Source: Phycicoccus elongatus Lp2
GTDB taxonomy: Bacteria; Actinomycetota; Actinomycetes; Actinomycetales; Dermatophilaceae
Length of the DNA: 32,871 nucleotides
NCBI RefSeq assembly: GCF_000367525.1
Contig: NZ_HF570956.1
Coordinates: forward strand, 1,824,970 to 1,857,840
Direction of reading: 5' to 3'
Below the pieces are notes generated by a model. The model searched no databases, had not been told where the DNA came from, and saw nothing but the letters and a program-made list of their open reading frames with translations. Position numbers and translations under genes: made by a program. This document shows, one piece after another, positions 1 through 7,783 of this stretch; the first letter of the stretch is position 1, and each line of letters starts with the position of its first letter.

Positions 1-504
1 CCCACGAGCGGGCTCGGGCCGCCGCCCCTGGCCGTCGGGGACCGCCTTCGCGTGGGCGCCGCCCGCGCGGCTGCGAGCCCATCGGGCTGGGTGGACGCCG
101 ACCCGGCCTACCGCTGGGGATCGATCACCGACCTGCGGGTCGTCCTCGGGCCGCGCGACGACTGGTTCACCGCCGATGCCCTGGAAACCCTGCGGCATAC
201 GGAGTGGGCGGTGAGCGCGGACCTCGACCGCGTCGGCGTGCGCCTCTGCGGGCCGGCGCTGGCGCGCTCGCGCCCCGAGGAGCTGCCCAGCGAGGGCATC
301 GTGGCGGGCGCTGTGCAGGTGCCACCGTCCGGGCATCCGATCATCTTCCTCGCCGACCACCCGACCACCGGGGGCTATCCCGTCATCGCGGTGGTGGTCG
401 AGGCCGACCTCGACCGCGCCGGCCAGCTCCGCCCCGGCGACCGCATCCGCTTCAGCCCCATACCCGCCTCTGCGTCCTGGCCCCCGTCTCAGACAGTCGA
501 GTGA
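1..504 (+). CDS. pxpC: 5-oxoprolinase subunit C / biotin-dependent carboxyltransferase-like protein, 3' part
   Basis: The reading frame is open from base 1, so the gene starts before the window; the stop is TGA at 502-504. About 167 C-terminal residues are visible. The segment GVRLCGP, then an S/P-E-E-L-P-S-E-G stretch, then G-A-V-Q-V-P-P-S-G-H-P and G-G-Y-P-V-I-A-V-V, matches the C-terminal core of the KipA/PxpC family (carboxyltransferase domain subdomain A/B). The family works with PxpA and PxpB to hydrolyse 5-oxoproline to glutamate with ATP. The partner genes would lie upstream, outside the window. The stop codon sits inside the left arm of a 28-bp palindrome that separates it from the convergent nuclease-like gene. 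The KipA/PxpC family call is firm; the exact substrate is inferred. Confidence 0.85.
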   Translation, partial: PTSGLGPPPLAVGDRLRVGAARAAASPSGWVDADPAYRWGSITDLRVVLGPRDDWFTADALETLRHTEWAVSADLDRVGVRLCGPALARSRPEELPSEGIVAGAVQVPPSGHPIIFLADHPTTGGYPVIAVVVEADLDRAGQLRPGDRIRFSPIPASASWPPSQTVE

Positions 505-563
505 GGAGAACATGCCGCATGCCGCGCGCGCGATACGGCATGTTCTCCTCACTCGACTGTCTG
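490..563. terminator. Long perfect palindrome between convergent genes (bidirectional terminator; repeat copy 1)
   Basis: Arms 490-517 and 536-563 are perfectly complementary over 28 bp with an 18-base GC-rich loop. The arms include GAGTGAGGAGAACATGCCG on both strands. The palindrome lies between the stop of the pxpC-like gene (+) and the stop of the nuclease-like gene (-), the usual place for a shared terminator. The stem is unusually long, and much of it recurs at 1598-1655. The arms end in ATGCCG/CGGCAT, a variant of the GTATGCCG core seen in other gaps. Confidence 0.8.
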
Positions 564-584
564 GCCCCGGGACCGAGGGCCGTG

Positions 585-1559
585 TCAGGCGATGAGCAGG
601 GTCTTCGGGTCCAGATCCAGGTGTTCGGCGAACCGGCGCAGCGCCGCGATGCGCCGGGGTCGATGGAAGACGTCCTCGGCCCAGAGCTCCTCGTGGGTCC
701 AGATGTGGCTACGCAGCAGGTGCCCTCGCCCCGAGTCGGCGCTTCGTCGCCTGCGATCGGCATGGTGCTCGCCTTGGTACTCCCCGATGACCCGCTGGTC
801 CGGCCACACCAGGTCGCCCTCGGCAAGGAAGTCACCGGCCTCGTCGAGAATCGGCAGATTGACGACCGGCTCGGGGAAGCCCGCACGCACGAACATCAAC
901 CGAGCCCGGGACTCCATGGGCGACTTCACCCGAGGCCGGATGAGGTCGAGTGCCTCCCGGAGCATCACCTTGCCCCTGGGGCGCACTCGGCGTCCAAGCG
1001 CCTCGTGCAGCGCGCGGACCCCGGGCGAGGTCGTCGCACCCGGTCGGACATCGGCCCGTCGACCCTCATCGAGCAGCCGAACGCAGGTATCGCCGATCAC
1101 CACCAGGTCCTCGACGCCCAGTCGGCGCCGACCGAGTTCGGCCAGATCGCACCAGGTCTCCGGCAGCGCTGTCACGCGCAGGTCATCGACGAGCGTGATG
1201 TCGCGGCGTTCCAGCCCACGATGGCCCTGGCACCCGGCACGAAGCACCTGCCCCCCGCGCGTGGTCGTCATGACGTCGAGCGCGGTCGCTCCCTCCAGCG
1301 ACCTGGGCAACGGGAGGCACCAGAGCTCTGCGGCCGTGACATGGGAGTAGGCGGTGCGCTCGGCAAGTCCCACCTGGAAGGCACGCGCTCGCTCGACGAC
1401 GTCGGACGGCGCCTGCGCCGCCCTGACTCCGCGCGTGGGCGAGACATGGTCGGGACGACGGCAGCTCACGCCCAGCTCTCTGGCCTCACGCACGCTGAAG
1501 GCGCGGCCCTCGATGGACGCGGGGAGCGAGCGCGGCTTCATACCGGTAGCGAACCGCAT
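585..1559 (-). CDS. AbiEi-like N-terminal / DUF559 (Vsr-like) endonuclease-domain protein
   Basis: A protein of about 324 residues. The N-terminal part (ARELGVSCRR... then PTRGVRA) resembles the winged-helix antitoxin-like domain found in many actinobacterial AbiEi/DUF559 proteins. The C-terminal third carries S-P-M-E-S-R, then a D-L-V-W-P segment and EYQGEHH at about residues 260-266, matching the PD-(D/E)XK Vsr-like DUF559 fold. No function has been shown for most members; nuclease activity is inferred. The frame is open back to a GTG at 1613, but that codon lies inside the flanking palindrome. I prefer ATG at 1559, with a weak GGAAG upstream; ATG at 1541 is also possible. No partner toxin gene is visible. 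The gene occupies the place where map-infA normally follow adk. Confidence 0.75.
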   Translation of the reverse strand: MRFATGMKPRSLPASIEGRAFSVREARELGVSCRRPDHVSPTRGVRAAQAPSDVVERARAFQVGLAERTAYSHVTAAELWCLPLPRSLEGATALDVMTTTRGGQVLRAGCQGHRGLERRDITLVDDLRVTALPETWCDLAELGRRRLGVEDLVVIGDTCVRLLDEGRRADVRPGATTSPGVRALHEALGRRVRPRGKVMLREALDLIRPRVKSPMESRARLMFVRAGFPEPVVNLPILDEAGDFLAEGDLVWPDQRVIGEYQGEHHADRRRRSADSGRGHLLRSHIWTHEELWAEDVFHRPRRIAALRRFAEHLDLDPKTLLIA

Positions 1560-1597
1560 CCGGCGATTCGGCTTCCGAGTTATCCCCAGCCCAGAAA

Positions 1598-1655
1598 CGA
1601 GTGAGGAGAACACGCCGTATCAGCACATCGGCATACGGCGTGTTCTCCTCACTCG
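1598..1655. terminator. Perfect 23-bp palindrome downstream of adk (repeat copy 2)
   Basis: Arms 1598-1620 and 1633-1655 are perfectly complementary (23 bp), with a 12-base loop. The right half, TGTTCTCCTCACTCGACTGT at 1641-1660, is identical to 541-560 of the first palindrome, exactly 1,100 bp away. The inner arms read GCCGTAT/ATACGGC. It lies just past the adk stop at 1684 on the minus strand and just upstream of the nuclease-like gene, so it probably ends the spc-secY-adk transcript. Confidence 0.78.
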
Positions 1656-1683
1656 ACTGTATGGAGCGGGGTGGATGACGACG

Positions 1684-2244
1684 TCAGGAGAGGGCGCGCA
1701 CGATCCGGTCGAAGACCTCGTCCATGGAGCCCTCGCCGTCGACCGCGACGAGCAGGCCGCGCTCGGCATACGCCTCGGAGAGCGGACGGGTCTCGCGGTG
1801 GTAGATCGCCATCCGCTCGCGGATGACCTCCTCGGTGTCGTCGGCGCGACCTTCGATCTCGGCCCGCTTGAGCAGGCGCGCCACGACGGCGTCGTCGGGC
1901 ACGACCAGCTCGAGCACGCGCTCCAGCGGGCGGTCACCCTTGGCGAGCATCTCGTCGAGGGCATCGACCTGGCCCAGGGTCCGCGGGTAGCCGTCCAGCA
2001 GGAACCCCGGCTCGCAGTCGGCCTCGGCGAGCCGGGACTCGACGATGGCGTTGGTGATGTCGTCCGAGACATACCCCCCGGCCGCGAGGATCGACTTCAC
2101 CTCGAGCCCCAGCGGGGTCTCGTTCTTGATGTTGGCGCGGAAGATGTCGCCGGTCGAGATCGGGGGAATCCCGAAGTGCTCGGCGATGCGGGCAGCCTGC
2201 GTGCCCTTACCGGCACCGGGCGGGCCGAGGATGATCAGACGCAT
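1684..2244 (-). CDS. adk: Adenylate kinase (short, LID-less type)
   Basis: Catalyses ATP + AMP = 2 ADP in the cytoplasm. The P-loop GPPGAGKGTQ is at residues 7-16; the AMP-binding segment STGDIFR and the GFLLDGYPRT motif follow. The LID region is reduced to a short loop, with no zinc or beta-hairpin LID, which explains the length of 186 residues against about 215 in E. coli; this short form is usual in high-GC actinobacteria. I chose the ATG at 2244 because family members begin MRL; a GTG at 2250 overlaps the secY stop as GTGA and would add two residues. It is the last gene of the spc-secY transcript. The usual downstream map and infA genes are absent here. Confidence 0.96.
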   Translation of the reverse strand: MRLIILGPPGAGKGTQAARIAEHFGIPPISTGDIFRANIKNETPLGLEVKSILAAGGYVSDDITNAIVESRLAEADCEPGFLLDGYPRTLGQVDALDEMLAKGDRPLERVLELVVPDDAVVARLLKRAEIEGRADDTEEVIRERMAIYHRETRPLSEAYAERGLLVAVDGEGSMDEVFDRIVRALS

Positions 2245-2246
2245 GG

Positions 2247-3563
2247 TCACCTGAGGAACCCTTCGTAATGACGCTGCTGGAGCTGGGACTCGATCTGCTT
2301 GACCGTCTCCAGCCCCACACCGACGATGATGAGGATCGAGGTGCCACCGAACGGGAAGTTCTGGTTGGCGCCGACGAGCACCAGCGCGATGAGCGGGATG
2401 AGCGAGATCAGCGCGAGGTAGATCGCGCCGGGAACAGTGATCCTGGTGAGGACGTACTGGAGGTACTCGGCCGTGGGTCGCCCGGCGCGAATACCCGGGA
2501 TGAAGCCGCCGTACTTCTTCATGTTGTCGGCGACTTCGGTCGGGTTGAACGTGATCGACACGTAGAAGAACGTGAAGAAGAGGATGAGCAGCGTGTAGGC
2601 GACCATGTAGAGCGGGTGGTCACCGCGCACGAAGTAGGTCTGCACCCACGTCGCCCACGCGGGCCCGGTGCCGTCCGGCTTGACCGCGAACTGCGCCGCG
2701 AGCGCCGGCAGCGCGATCAGGGAGGCCGCGAAGATGACCGGGATGACACCGGCCATGTTGACCTTCATCGGGATGTAGGTCGAGGTCCCGCCATAGACGC
2801 GCCGCCCAACCATCCGCTTCGCATACTGCACCGGGATGCGCCGCTGCGACTGCTCGACGAAGACGACCAGGGCGATGATCAAGAAGCCCATGAGGATGAC
2901 GCCCAAGAAGATGTCCCAGCGGCCGTCGCGCTGCTGGATCGCCCACAGCGAGCCGGGGAAGCCAGCCGCGATCGAGGTGAAGATGAGGATGGACATGCCG
3001 TTGCCGACGCCGCGGTCGGTGACGAGCTCGCCCAGCCACATGATCAGACCGGTGCCGGCGGTCATCGTGAGCACCATGATGAGGATCGTGACCACCGAGT
3101 TGTCGGTGAGGATCTGGGTGCACTTCGGGTTGCCGAAGAGCTGCGAGGGGTTCTGCGCAAAGGTGATGAGCGTCGAACTCTGCAGGATCGCCAGGCCGAT
3201 CGTCAGGTAACGCGTGTACTGCGTCATCTTCGTCTGGCCCGCCTGCCCCTCCTTCTTCAGTGCCTCGAAGCGCGGGATGACGACGGTGAGCAACTGGATG
3301 ATGATCGACGCCGTGATGTAGGGCATGATCCCGAGCGCGAAGATCGACAACTGGAGCAGTGCGCCACCGCTGAAGAGGTTGGCCAGCCCGAGGAAGCCCT
3401 GGGTCGAGTCCGCACCCACCATGCACTCCTGCACGGCCTTGTAGCTGACACCCGGGGTCGGCACGTGCGCGCCCAGCCGGTAGACCACGATGATCAAGAA
3501 CGTGAAGAGCAGCTTCTTGCGCAGGTCCGGCGTTTTGAACGCGCGGCCGAAGGCGGTGAGCAC
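2247..3563 (-). CDS. secY: Protein translocase subunit SecY
   Basis: Channel subunit of the SecYEG translocon in the cytoplasmic membrane. The 438-residue product has the family's length and ten hydrophobic segments, beginning with a LLFTFLIIVVYRLGAHVPTPG region and including the plug-side FSGGALLQLSIFALGIMPYI signature of SecY. The frame is open to 3716, but GTG at 3563 is preceded by GGAGG at good spacing and gives the expected V-L-T-A-F-G-R-A-F start. The 217-bp gap from rplO holds a GTATGCCG hairpin. The stop overlaps the adk start region, so the two genes are probably translationally coupled. Confidence 0.97.
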   Translation of the reverse strand: MLTAFGRAFKTPDLRKKLLFTFLIIVVYRLGAHVPTPGVSYKAVQECMVGADSTQGFLGLANLFSGGALLQLSIFALGIMPYITASIIIQLLTVVIPRFEALKKEGQAGQTKMTQYTRYLTIGLAILQSSTLITFAQNPSQLFGNPKCTQILTDNSVVTILIMVLTMTAGTGLIMWLGELVTDRGVGNGMSILIFTSIAAGFPGSLWAIQQRDGRWDIFLGVILMGFLIIALVVFVEQSQRRIPVQYAKRMVGRRVYGGTSTYIPMKVNMAGVIPVIFAASLIALPALAAQFAVKPDGTGPAWATWVQTYFVRGDHPLYMVAYTLLILFFTFFYVSITFNPTEVADNMKKYGGFIPGIRAGRPTAEYLQYVLTRITVPGAIYLALISLIPLIALVLVGANQNFPFGGTSILIIVGVGLETVKQIESQLQQRHYEGFLR

Positions 3564-3686
3564 AAGTCCTCCATGGGTGCGGGCCGGCCGGATCACGGCG
3601 CCCGCGTCGAAGTCAGTCGAGGAAAAGATACCCCGGCGCCCGCCGTGGCCCTCCCTCACGGTGTCGTGCGACACCCTCCCTGCAAA

Positions 3687-3759
3687 CGCGGTATGCCGCG
3701 GGGCCGGTTCCCACACCCGAAGTCACCTTCGGCGCGAGGTCGGCTCCGCGGCATACGCG
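3687..3759. repeat. GTATGCCG-type intergenic hairpin (rplO-secY gap)
   Basis: Arms GTATGCCGCGG (3691-3701) and CCGCGGCATAC (3746-3756) pair over 11 bp; with one bulged base, three more pairs extend the stem to 3687-3759. A second hairpin sits in the loop: CCGAAG-TCAC-CTTCGG at 3717-3732. Placed between the rplO stop and the secY start, it could attenuate or end transcription or stabilise mRNA ends. It is one of the shared-core palindromes described in the findings. Confidence 0.75.
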
Positions 3760-3780
3760 CTGGTGGAGCGAAAGGTCAGG

Positions 3781-4260
3781 TCAGCCCGCGAGGGTGACCG
3801 AACCGCCCGCTGCCTCGATCTTCTCCTTGGCGCTGGACGACACCGCGTCAGCAGTGACGTTCACGGCCACGGTGATCTCGCCGGTGCCGAGCACCTTGAC
3901 GAGGTGACCGTCGCGGACAGCACCCTTGGCGATGAGGTCGTCGATCGTGACGTCCCCACCCTTGGGGTAGAGCGCCGACAGCTTGTCCAGGTTGACGACC
4001 TGGTAGGTCGTCTTGAACGGGTTCTTGAAGCCGCGAAGCTTCGGGAACCGCATGTGCAGCGGCGTGGTGCCACCCTGGAAGGACTCGGGGACCTGGTAGC
4101 GAGCCTTCGTACCCTTGGTACCGCGTCCCGCGGTCTTGCCCTTGGAACCCTCACCACGACCCACGCGGGTCTTGGCGGTCTTCGCACCCGGTGCGGGGCG
4201 CAGGTGGTGCACCTTGAGCGCCGCAGCGGCGTTCTCGGTGCCGGCCTTCTTGTCGGCCAT
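3781..4260 (-). CDS. rplO: 50S ribosomal protein L15 (uL15)
   Basis: Large-subunit protein that binds 23S rRNA late in assembly. The 159-residue product has the L15 hallmark: a basic glycine-rich N-terminal arm ([17 protein letters not shown] at about residues 34-50), then [18 protein letters not shown] and a C-terminal globular domain ending in [10 protein letters not shown]. It starts at ATG 4260, two bases after the rpmD stop, inside the spc operon. A hairpin-containing gap of 217 bp separates it from secY. Confidence 0.97.
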   Translation of the reverse strand: MADKKAGTENAAAALKVHHLRPAPGAKTAKTRVGRGEGSKGKTAGRGTKGTKARYQVPESFQGGTTPLHMRFPKLRGFKNPFKTTYQVVNLDKLSALYPKGGDVTIDDLIAKGAVRDGHLVKVLGTGEITVAVNVTADAVSSSAKEKIEAAGGSVTLAG

Positions 4261-4262
4261 GG

Positions 4263-4445
4263 TCAGTCAACCTCCTCAACGGTGACCAGGTGGGCCACCG
4301 CACGGACCATGCCACGGATCTCCGGGCGGTCCTCCTTGACGACGACGTCGTTGATGCGCTTCAGACCCAGGGTCCGCAGGGTGTCACGGTGCTGCTGCAG
4401 CGTGCCGACCTTGCCGCGGGTCTGGGTGACCTTGAGACGACCCAT
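4263..4445 (-). CDS. rpmD: 50S ribosomal protein L30 (uL30)
   Basis: A 60-residue protein beginning [10 protein letters not shown] and containing the [11 protein letters not shown] motif typical of bacterial L30. The open frame continues upstream to 4664, but that part is a shadow of rpsE. The ATG at 4443-4445 overlaps the rpsE stop as TGATG, so translation is probably coupled to S5. It is followed after two bases by rplO. Confidence 0.96.
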   Translation of the reverse strand: MGRLKVTQTRGKVGTLQQHRDTLRTLGLKRINDVVVKEDRPEIRGMVRAVAHLVTVEEVD

Positions 4446-5105
4446 CACGCACCAGCCTTGGCAGCGGCACGCTCGGCCTCCAGGCCCGCCGCCTGGGCGC
4501 GGAGCATGGCGGCCGGGGCGACCTGGTCGACCGGCAGGCCACGGCGAGCCGCCACGGCCTCCGGGCGCTCGAGACCACGCAGGGCCTCGACCGTCGCGTG
4601 GACGATGTTGATCGCGTTGTCCGAGCCAAGGCTCTTGGACAGCACGTCGTGGATGCCGGCGCACTCCAGCACCGCACGCACCGGGCCACCGGCGATGACA
4701 CCGGTACCGGGGCTGGCGGGGCGGAGCATGACGACACCGGCAGCGGCCTCACCCTGGACGGGGTGCGGGATGGTGCCCTGGATCCGAGGAACCCTGAAGA
4801 ACTGCTTCTTCGCCTCCTCGACGCCCTTGGCGATCGCCGCGGGCACCTCCTTGGCCTTGCCGTAGCCCACCGACGGTGCCGTCACCGTCACCGACGACGA
4901 CGAGCGCGGTGAAGCTGAAGCGACGGCCACCCTTGACGACCTTCGCGACCCGGTTGATGGTCACGACGCGCTCCAGGTACTGGCTCTTCTCGGCCTCGCG
5001 GGGCTCGCGGCCGCCACGACGGTCGTCGCGACCGCGGCGCTCGCCGCGCTCGGGACGGTCGCCGCCGGCTGCGGCTCCGGTGCCTCGACGCTGGGGTCCT
5101 GGCAT
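4445..5105 (-). CDS. rpsE: 30S ribosomal protein S5 (uS5), apparent frameshift
   Basis: S5 contributes to decoding accuracy and lines the mRNA entry site. The N-terminal half begins [15 protein letters not shown] and has an Arg/Asp-rich tail, then [20 protein letters not shown] and [17 protein letters not shown]. The remainder ([16 protein letters not shown] to the C-terminus) is in another frame. The break is at about 4866-4873: GTC-GGT-GGG-CTA-CGG stands where the family needs codons for V-G-V-G-Y-G, as if two bases were missing, so frame 1 would run out to a 118-residue product ending at 4749. Because S5 is essential and both halves are well conserved, a sequencing or assembly error is the likeliest reason. 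The stop overlaps the rpmD start. Confidence 0.9.
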
Positions 5106-5155
5106 CAGATGTTCCTCATCTCAATCTCGAAAGCAACTGCACGTGCGATCGGGGC

Positions 5156-5193
5156 CCCCGCAAAGTAGCGAGCGCAGCGAGCACTTTGTGGGG
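5156..5193. repeat. Hairpin in the rplR-rpsE gap
   Basis: Arms 5156-5166 (CCCCGCAAAGT) and 5183-5193 (ACTTTGTGGGG) pair over 11 bp with one G-U pair. The 16-base loop is an imperfect tandem, AGCGAGCGCAGCGAGC. It lies directly after the rplR stop (5197) and before the rpsE start (5105), in the only sizeable gap inside this part of the spc operon, so it may attenuate transcription or mark an mRNA processing site. Confidence 0.6.
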
Positions 5194-5196
5194 TGG

Positions 5197-5571
5197 TCAA
5201 AGGGTCAGGCCTCCCTCGCGAGCGCCGTCCGCAATGGCGGCGACGCGGCCGTGGTACTTGTTGCCGCCACGGTCGAAGACGACCGCGTCGACACCGGCAG
5301 CCTTGGCGCGCTCGGCGACGAGCTCGCCGACCTTCTTGGCCTTGGCGGTCTTGTCACCCACGAAGCCGCGCAGGTCGGCCTCCATGGTGGACGCCGAGGC
5401 CACGGTCTGGCCGATCGAGTCGTCGACGACCTGGACGAAGATGTGCCGGGCGCTGCGGGACACCACGAGGCGCGGACGCGCAGCGGTGCCGGCCAGGTGC
5501 TTGCGCAGGCGGTTGTGCCGACGGCCGCGTGCGGCCGACTTGCCCTTGGCACGCTTGATGATCTGTCCCAT
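5197..5571 (-). CDS. rplR: 50S ribosomal protein L18 (uL18)
   Basis: Binds 5S rRNA and joins it to the large subunit. The 124-residue product has a basic N-terminal tail ([20 protein letters not shown]), then [20 protein letters not shown] and the C-terminal [14 protein letters not shown], both L18 signatures. Its ATG overlaps the rplF stop by one base (TAATG), which suggests coupled translation. Confidence 0.97.
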   Translation of the reverse strand: MGQIIKRAKGKSAARGRRHNRLRKHLAGTAARPRLVVSRSARHIFVQVVDDSIGQTVASASTMEADLRGFVGDKTAKAKKVGELVAERAKAAGVDAVVFDRGGNKYHGRVAAIADGAREGGLTL

Positions 5572-6110
5572 TACTTCTTCCCAGCCTTTCCGACCTTGCG
5601 GCGGATGTGCTCGCCCGCGTAGCGGACGCCCTTGGCCTTGTACGGGTCGGGCTTGCGGAGCTTGCGGATGTTGGCGGCGACCTCACCGACGAGCTGCTTG
5701 TCGATGCCCTGCACCGAGAAGCGGGTCTGGTTCTCGACCACGAAGGTGATGCCGGCCGGCGGCTCGACGGTGATCGAGTGGCTGTAGCCGAGGGCGAACT
5801 CGAGGTTGGAGCCCTTGGCCAGGACGCGGTAACCCGTGCCGTGGATCTCGAGCTTCTTCTCGTAGCCCTCGGTGACCCCGATGACCATGTTGTTGATGAG
5901 GGTCCGGGTCAGGCCGTGACGCGAGCGCGAGTCACGCTCGTCGTTGGGGCGCTTGACCTCGAGGCCGGACTCACCCTGCTCCACCGTGATCGGGGAGACC
6001 ACGGTGTGGGTCAGCTCGCCCTTCGGGCCCTTGACGGTGACGGTCTGGCCGTCGACGTTCACGGTCACACCCGAGGGGATGGCGACCGGCTGGCGTCCAA
6101 TGCGCGACAT
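5571..6110 (-). CDS. rplF: 50S ribosomal protein L6 (uL6)
   Basis: Large-subunit protein near the sarcin-ricin loop, where elongation factors bind. The 179-residue product starts [15 protein letters not shown] and has the two repeated L6 domains. The C-terminal rRNA-binding signature is [12 protein letters not shown], followed by [14 protein letters not shown]. It lies 12 bases after rpsH and overlaps rplR by one base. Confidence 0.97.
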   Translation of the reverse strand: MSRIGRQPVAIPSGVTVNVDGQTVTVKGPKGELTHTVVSPITVEQGESGLEVKRPNDERDSRSRHGLTRTLINNMVIGVTEGYEKKLEIHGTGYRVLAKGSNLEFALGYSHSITVEPPAGITFVVENQTRFSVQGIDKQLVGEVAANIRKLRKPDPYKAKGVRYAGEHIRRKVGKAGKK

Positions 6111-6122
6111 GGCAGCAGCCCC

Positions 6123-6521
6123 TTACCAGATGTAGGCGAGGACTTCCCCACCCACACCCTTGTTGGCGGCCTGCTTGTCGGTGAGCAGTCCGGACGACGT
6201 CGAGATGATCGCGATGCCGAGGCCACCGAGCACCTTGGGAAGGTTGGTGGACTTGGCGTAGACGCGAAGGCCCGGCTTGGAGACGCGTCGCACACCGGCG
6301 ATGGAGCGCTCCCGGTTGGGGCCGTACTTGAGGTTGATCGTCAGCGTCTTGCCGACCTCGGCGTCCTCGACGGTCCAGGAGGCGATGTAGCCCTCCGCCT
6401 CGAGGATCTCCGCGATGTGCGACTTGAGCTTGCTGAACGGCATCGACACCGCGTCCTTGTGCGCCGAATTGGCGTTCCGGACGCGGGTCAGCATGTCCGC
6501 GATCGGGTCTGTCATGGTCAT
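6123..6521 (-). CDS. rpsH: 30S ribosomal protein S8 (uS8)
   Basis: Primary 16S rRNA-binding protein of the platform; in E. coli S8 also represses the spc operon. The 132-residue product begins [20 protein letters not shown] and ends with S-T-S-S-G-L-L-T-D and G-G-E-V-L-A-Y-I-W, the S8 C-terminal signature. The longer frame to 6701 is rejected: ATG 6521 has GGAG about eight bases upstream and gives the usual actinobacterial start. The 157-bp gap from rpsZ carries a GTATGCCG hairpin. Confidence 0.97.
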   Translation of the reverse strand: MTMTDPIADMLTRVRNANSAHKDAVSMPFSKLKSHIAEILEAEGYIASWTVEDAEVGKTLTINLKYGPNRERSIAGVRRVSKPGLRVYAKSTNLPKVLGGLGIAIISTSSGLLTDKQAANKGVGGEVLAYIW

Positions 6522-6599
6522 GAGGCTTCTCCGCCCCTTCTCACCGTGGTTTCCTCCCGCGGGGCGGGCGGACCTTCGATGTAGATGGTCTGTGTTCTC

Positions 6600-6657
6600 G
6601 TATGCCGTGTGCTCACGGCGGGTGGGTGGGTCACGGGCGCAAAGGCCCGCGGCATAC
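6600..6657. repeat. GTATGCCG-type intergenic hairpin (rpsZ-rpsH gap)
   Basis: Arms GTATGCCG (6600-6607) and CGGCATAC (6650-6657) pair over 8 bp and extend inward by a wobble pair and a G-C pair. An inner hairpin, CGGGC (6634-6638) with GCCCG (6645-6649), lies in the loop. It is placed inside the spc operon between rpsZ and rpsH, so it cannot be a full terminator unless a promoter follows; attenuation or mRNA processing fits better. Confidence 0.7.
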
Positions 6658-6678
6658 CCGAAGGACTGAAGGTGATCG

Positions 6679-6864
6679 TCACCAGGACGACTTGGTGACA
6701 CCGGGCAGCTCGCCGCGGTGCGCCATCTCGCGCAGGCAGATCCGGCACAGGCCGAACTTGCGGTAGACCGAGTGCGGACGGCCGCAGCGCTGGCAGCGCG
6801 TGTAGGCGCGGACGCCGAACTTCGGCTTCTTGTTCGCCTTGTTGATCAGGGCGGTCTTGGCCAT
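6679..6864 (-). CDS. rpsZ: 30S ribosomal protein S14, zinc-binding type Z (uS14)
   Basis: A 61-residue protein beginning [20 protein letters not shown]. Cysteines C24-x2-C27 and C40-x2-C43 (CQRC and CRIC) form the zinc ribbon of the short S14 type; zinc-free S14 proteins are longer and lack these cysteines. It is placed between rplE and rpsH as in other Gram-positive spc operons. The longer open frame to 7122 belongs to the rplE shadow. Many actinobacteria also carry a zinc-independent paralogue elsewhere, which cannot be seen here. Confidence 0.96.
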   Translation of the reverse strand: MAKTALINKANKKPKFGVRAYTRCQRCGRPHSVYRKFGLCRICLREMAHRGELPGVTKSSW

Positions 6865-6866
6865 GC

Positions 6867-7427
6867 TCAGTTCTCCTTGAACGGGAAGCCGAGCGCCTTG
6901 AGCAGCGCGCGTCCCTCGTCGTCGGTCGTCGCGGTCGTGACGATCGTGATGTCCATGCCGCGGACGCGGTCGATCTTGTCCTGGTCGATCTCGTGAAACA
7001 TCGACTGCTCGGTCAGACCGAAGGTGTAGTTGCCCCGGCCGTCGAACTGCTTGGGCGACAGGCCACGGAAGTCGCGGATACGCGGCAGGGCCACCGACAC
7101 CAGACGGTCGAGGAACTCCCACATGCGGTCCCCGCGCAGCGTCGCGTGGGCGCCGATCGGCATACCCTCGCGCAGCTTGAACTGGGCGATCGACTTGCGG
7201 GCCTTGGTGACAACCGGCTTCTGACCGGTGATGGCTGTCAGGTCGCGGACGGCACCCTCGATGAGCTTGCTGTCCTTGGCCGCGTCGCCGACACCCATGT
7301 TCACGACGACCTTGACAACGCCGGGGACCTGCATGACGTTCGCGAACGCGAACTGGTCCATCAGCGAGGACTTGATCTCGTCCTGGTAGCGCGCCTTGAG
7401 GCGGGGCTTGGTTGCAGTGTCAGCCAT
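6867..7427 (-). CDS. rplE: 50S ribosomal protein L5 (uL5)
   Basis: Binds 5S rRNA and contacts the P-site tRNA at the central protuberance. The product of about 186 residues starts [17 protein letters not shown] and carries the family signature [17 protein letters not shown]. It also has REGMPIG and F-R-G-L segments and a C-terminal [13 protein letters not shown] at 7436 overlapping the rplX stop, with AAGGA just upstream, is an alternative start adding three residues. It is followed after two bases by rpsZ. Confidence 0.96.
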   Translation of the reverse strand: MADTATKPRLKARYQDEIKSSLMDQFAFANVMQVPGVVKVVVNMGVGDAAKDSKLIEGAVRDLTAITGQKPVVTKARKSIAQFKLREGMPIGAHATLRGDRMWEFLDRLVSVALPRIRDFRGLSPKQFDGRGNYTFGLTEQSMFHEIDQDKIDRVRGMDITIVTTATTDDEGRALLKALGFPFKEN

Positions 7428-7432
7428 GTCTC

Positions 7433-7780
7433 TCACAGGTCCTTGCCCGAGCGCGCGCCGACGCGGGTGCGGACGGTCTTGGACCGGCCGTCGCGCTCGA
7501 CGGTCTCGACGCGGGTCTTGATACGGGTCGGCTTCTTGTCCGAGGCGTCGACGACGGCCACGTTGCTCACGTGGATCGGCGCTTCCTGGACGACGAGCCC
7601 ACCGGTGTTGGTGCCACGCGCGCTCTGACCGGCCTTGGTGTGGCGGGTCACGCGGTTGACACCCTCGACGAGCACTCGCTCGGACTCGCGGTAGACCGCG
7701 ATGACCTTGCCGGTGCTGCCCTTGTCCTTGCCGGCGAGCACCTGCACGGTGTCGCCCTTCTTGATCTTCATCTTCGCCAT
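7433..7780 (-). CDS. rplX: 50S ribosomal protein L24 (uL24)
   Basis: Assembly-initiating 23S rRNA-binding protein near the exit tunnel. The 115-residue product has the KOW motif at the N-terminus ([17 protein letters not shown] about residues 4-20) and the downstream V-E-G-V-N segment typical of L24. The basic C-terminal tail ([18 protein letters not shown]) is common in actinobacteria. It lies three bases after the rplN stop. Confidence 0.97.
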   Translation of the reverse strand: MAKMKIKKGDTVQVLAGKDKGSTGKVIAVYRESERVLVEGVNRVTRHTKAGQSARGTNTGGLVVQEAPIHVSNVAVVDASDKKPTRIKTRVETVERDGRSKTVRTRVGARSGKDL

Positions 7781-7783
7781 GAG

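Noticed and set aside
1557-1613. GTG at 1613 as the start of the nuclease-like gene
   Set aside because: The codon is inside the palindrome arm and the extra residues (MFSSLVSGLGITRKPN) are encoded largely by the repeat; an ATG at 1559 or 1541 is more likely.
490-1660. Insertion sequence or transposon
   Set aside because: No transposase is present, and the repeats are internally palindromic rather than simple terminal inverted repeats with target duplications that I can identify.
2268-3797. A 509-codon plus-strand frame antisense to secY
   Set aside because: It mirrors secY, is very rich in D/R/E/H and shows no domain; SecY itself is certain.
4860-4880. Programmed ribosomal frameshifting in rpsE
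   Set aside because: There is no slippery heptamer or clear downstream structure, and S5 is not known to use recoding; a sequence error is simpler.
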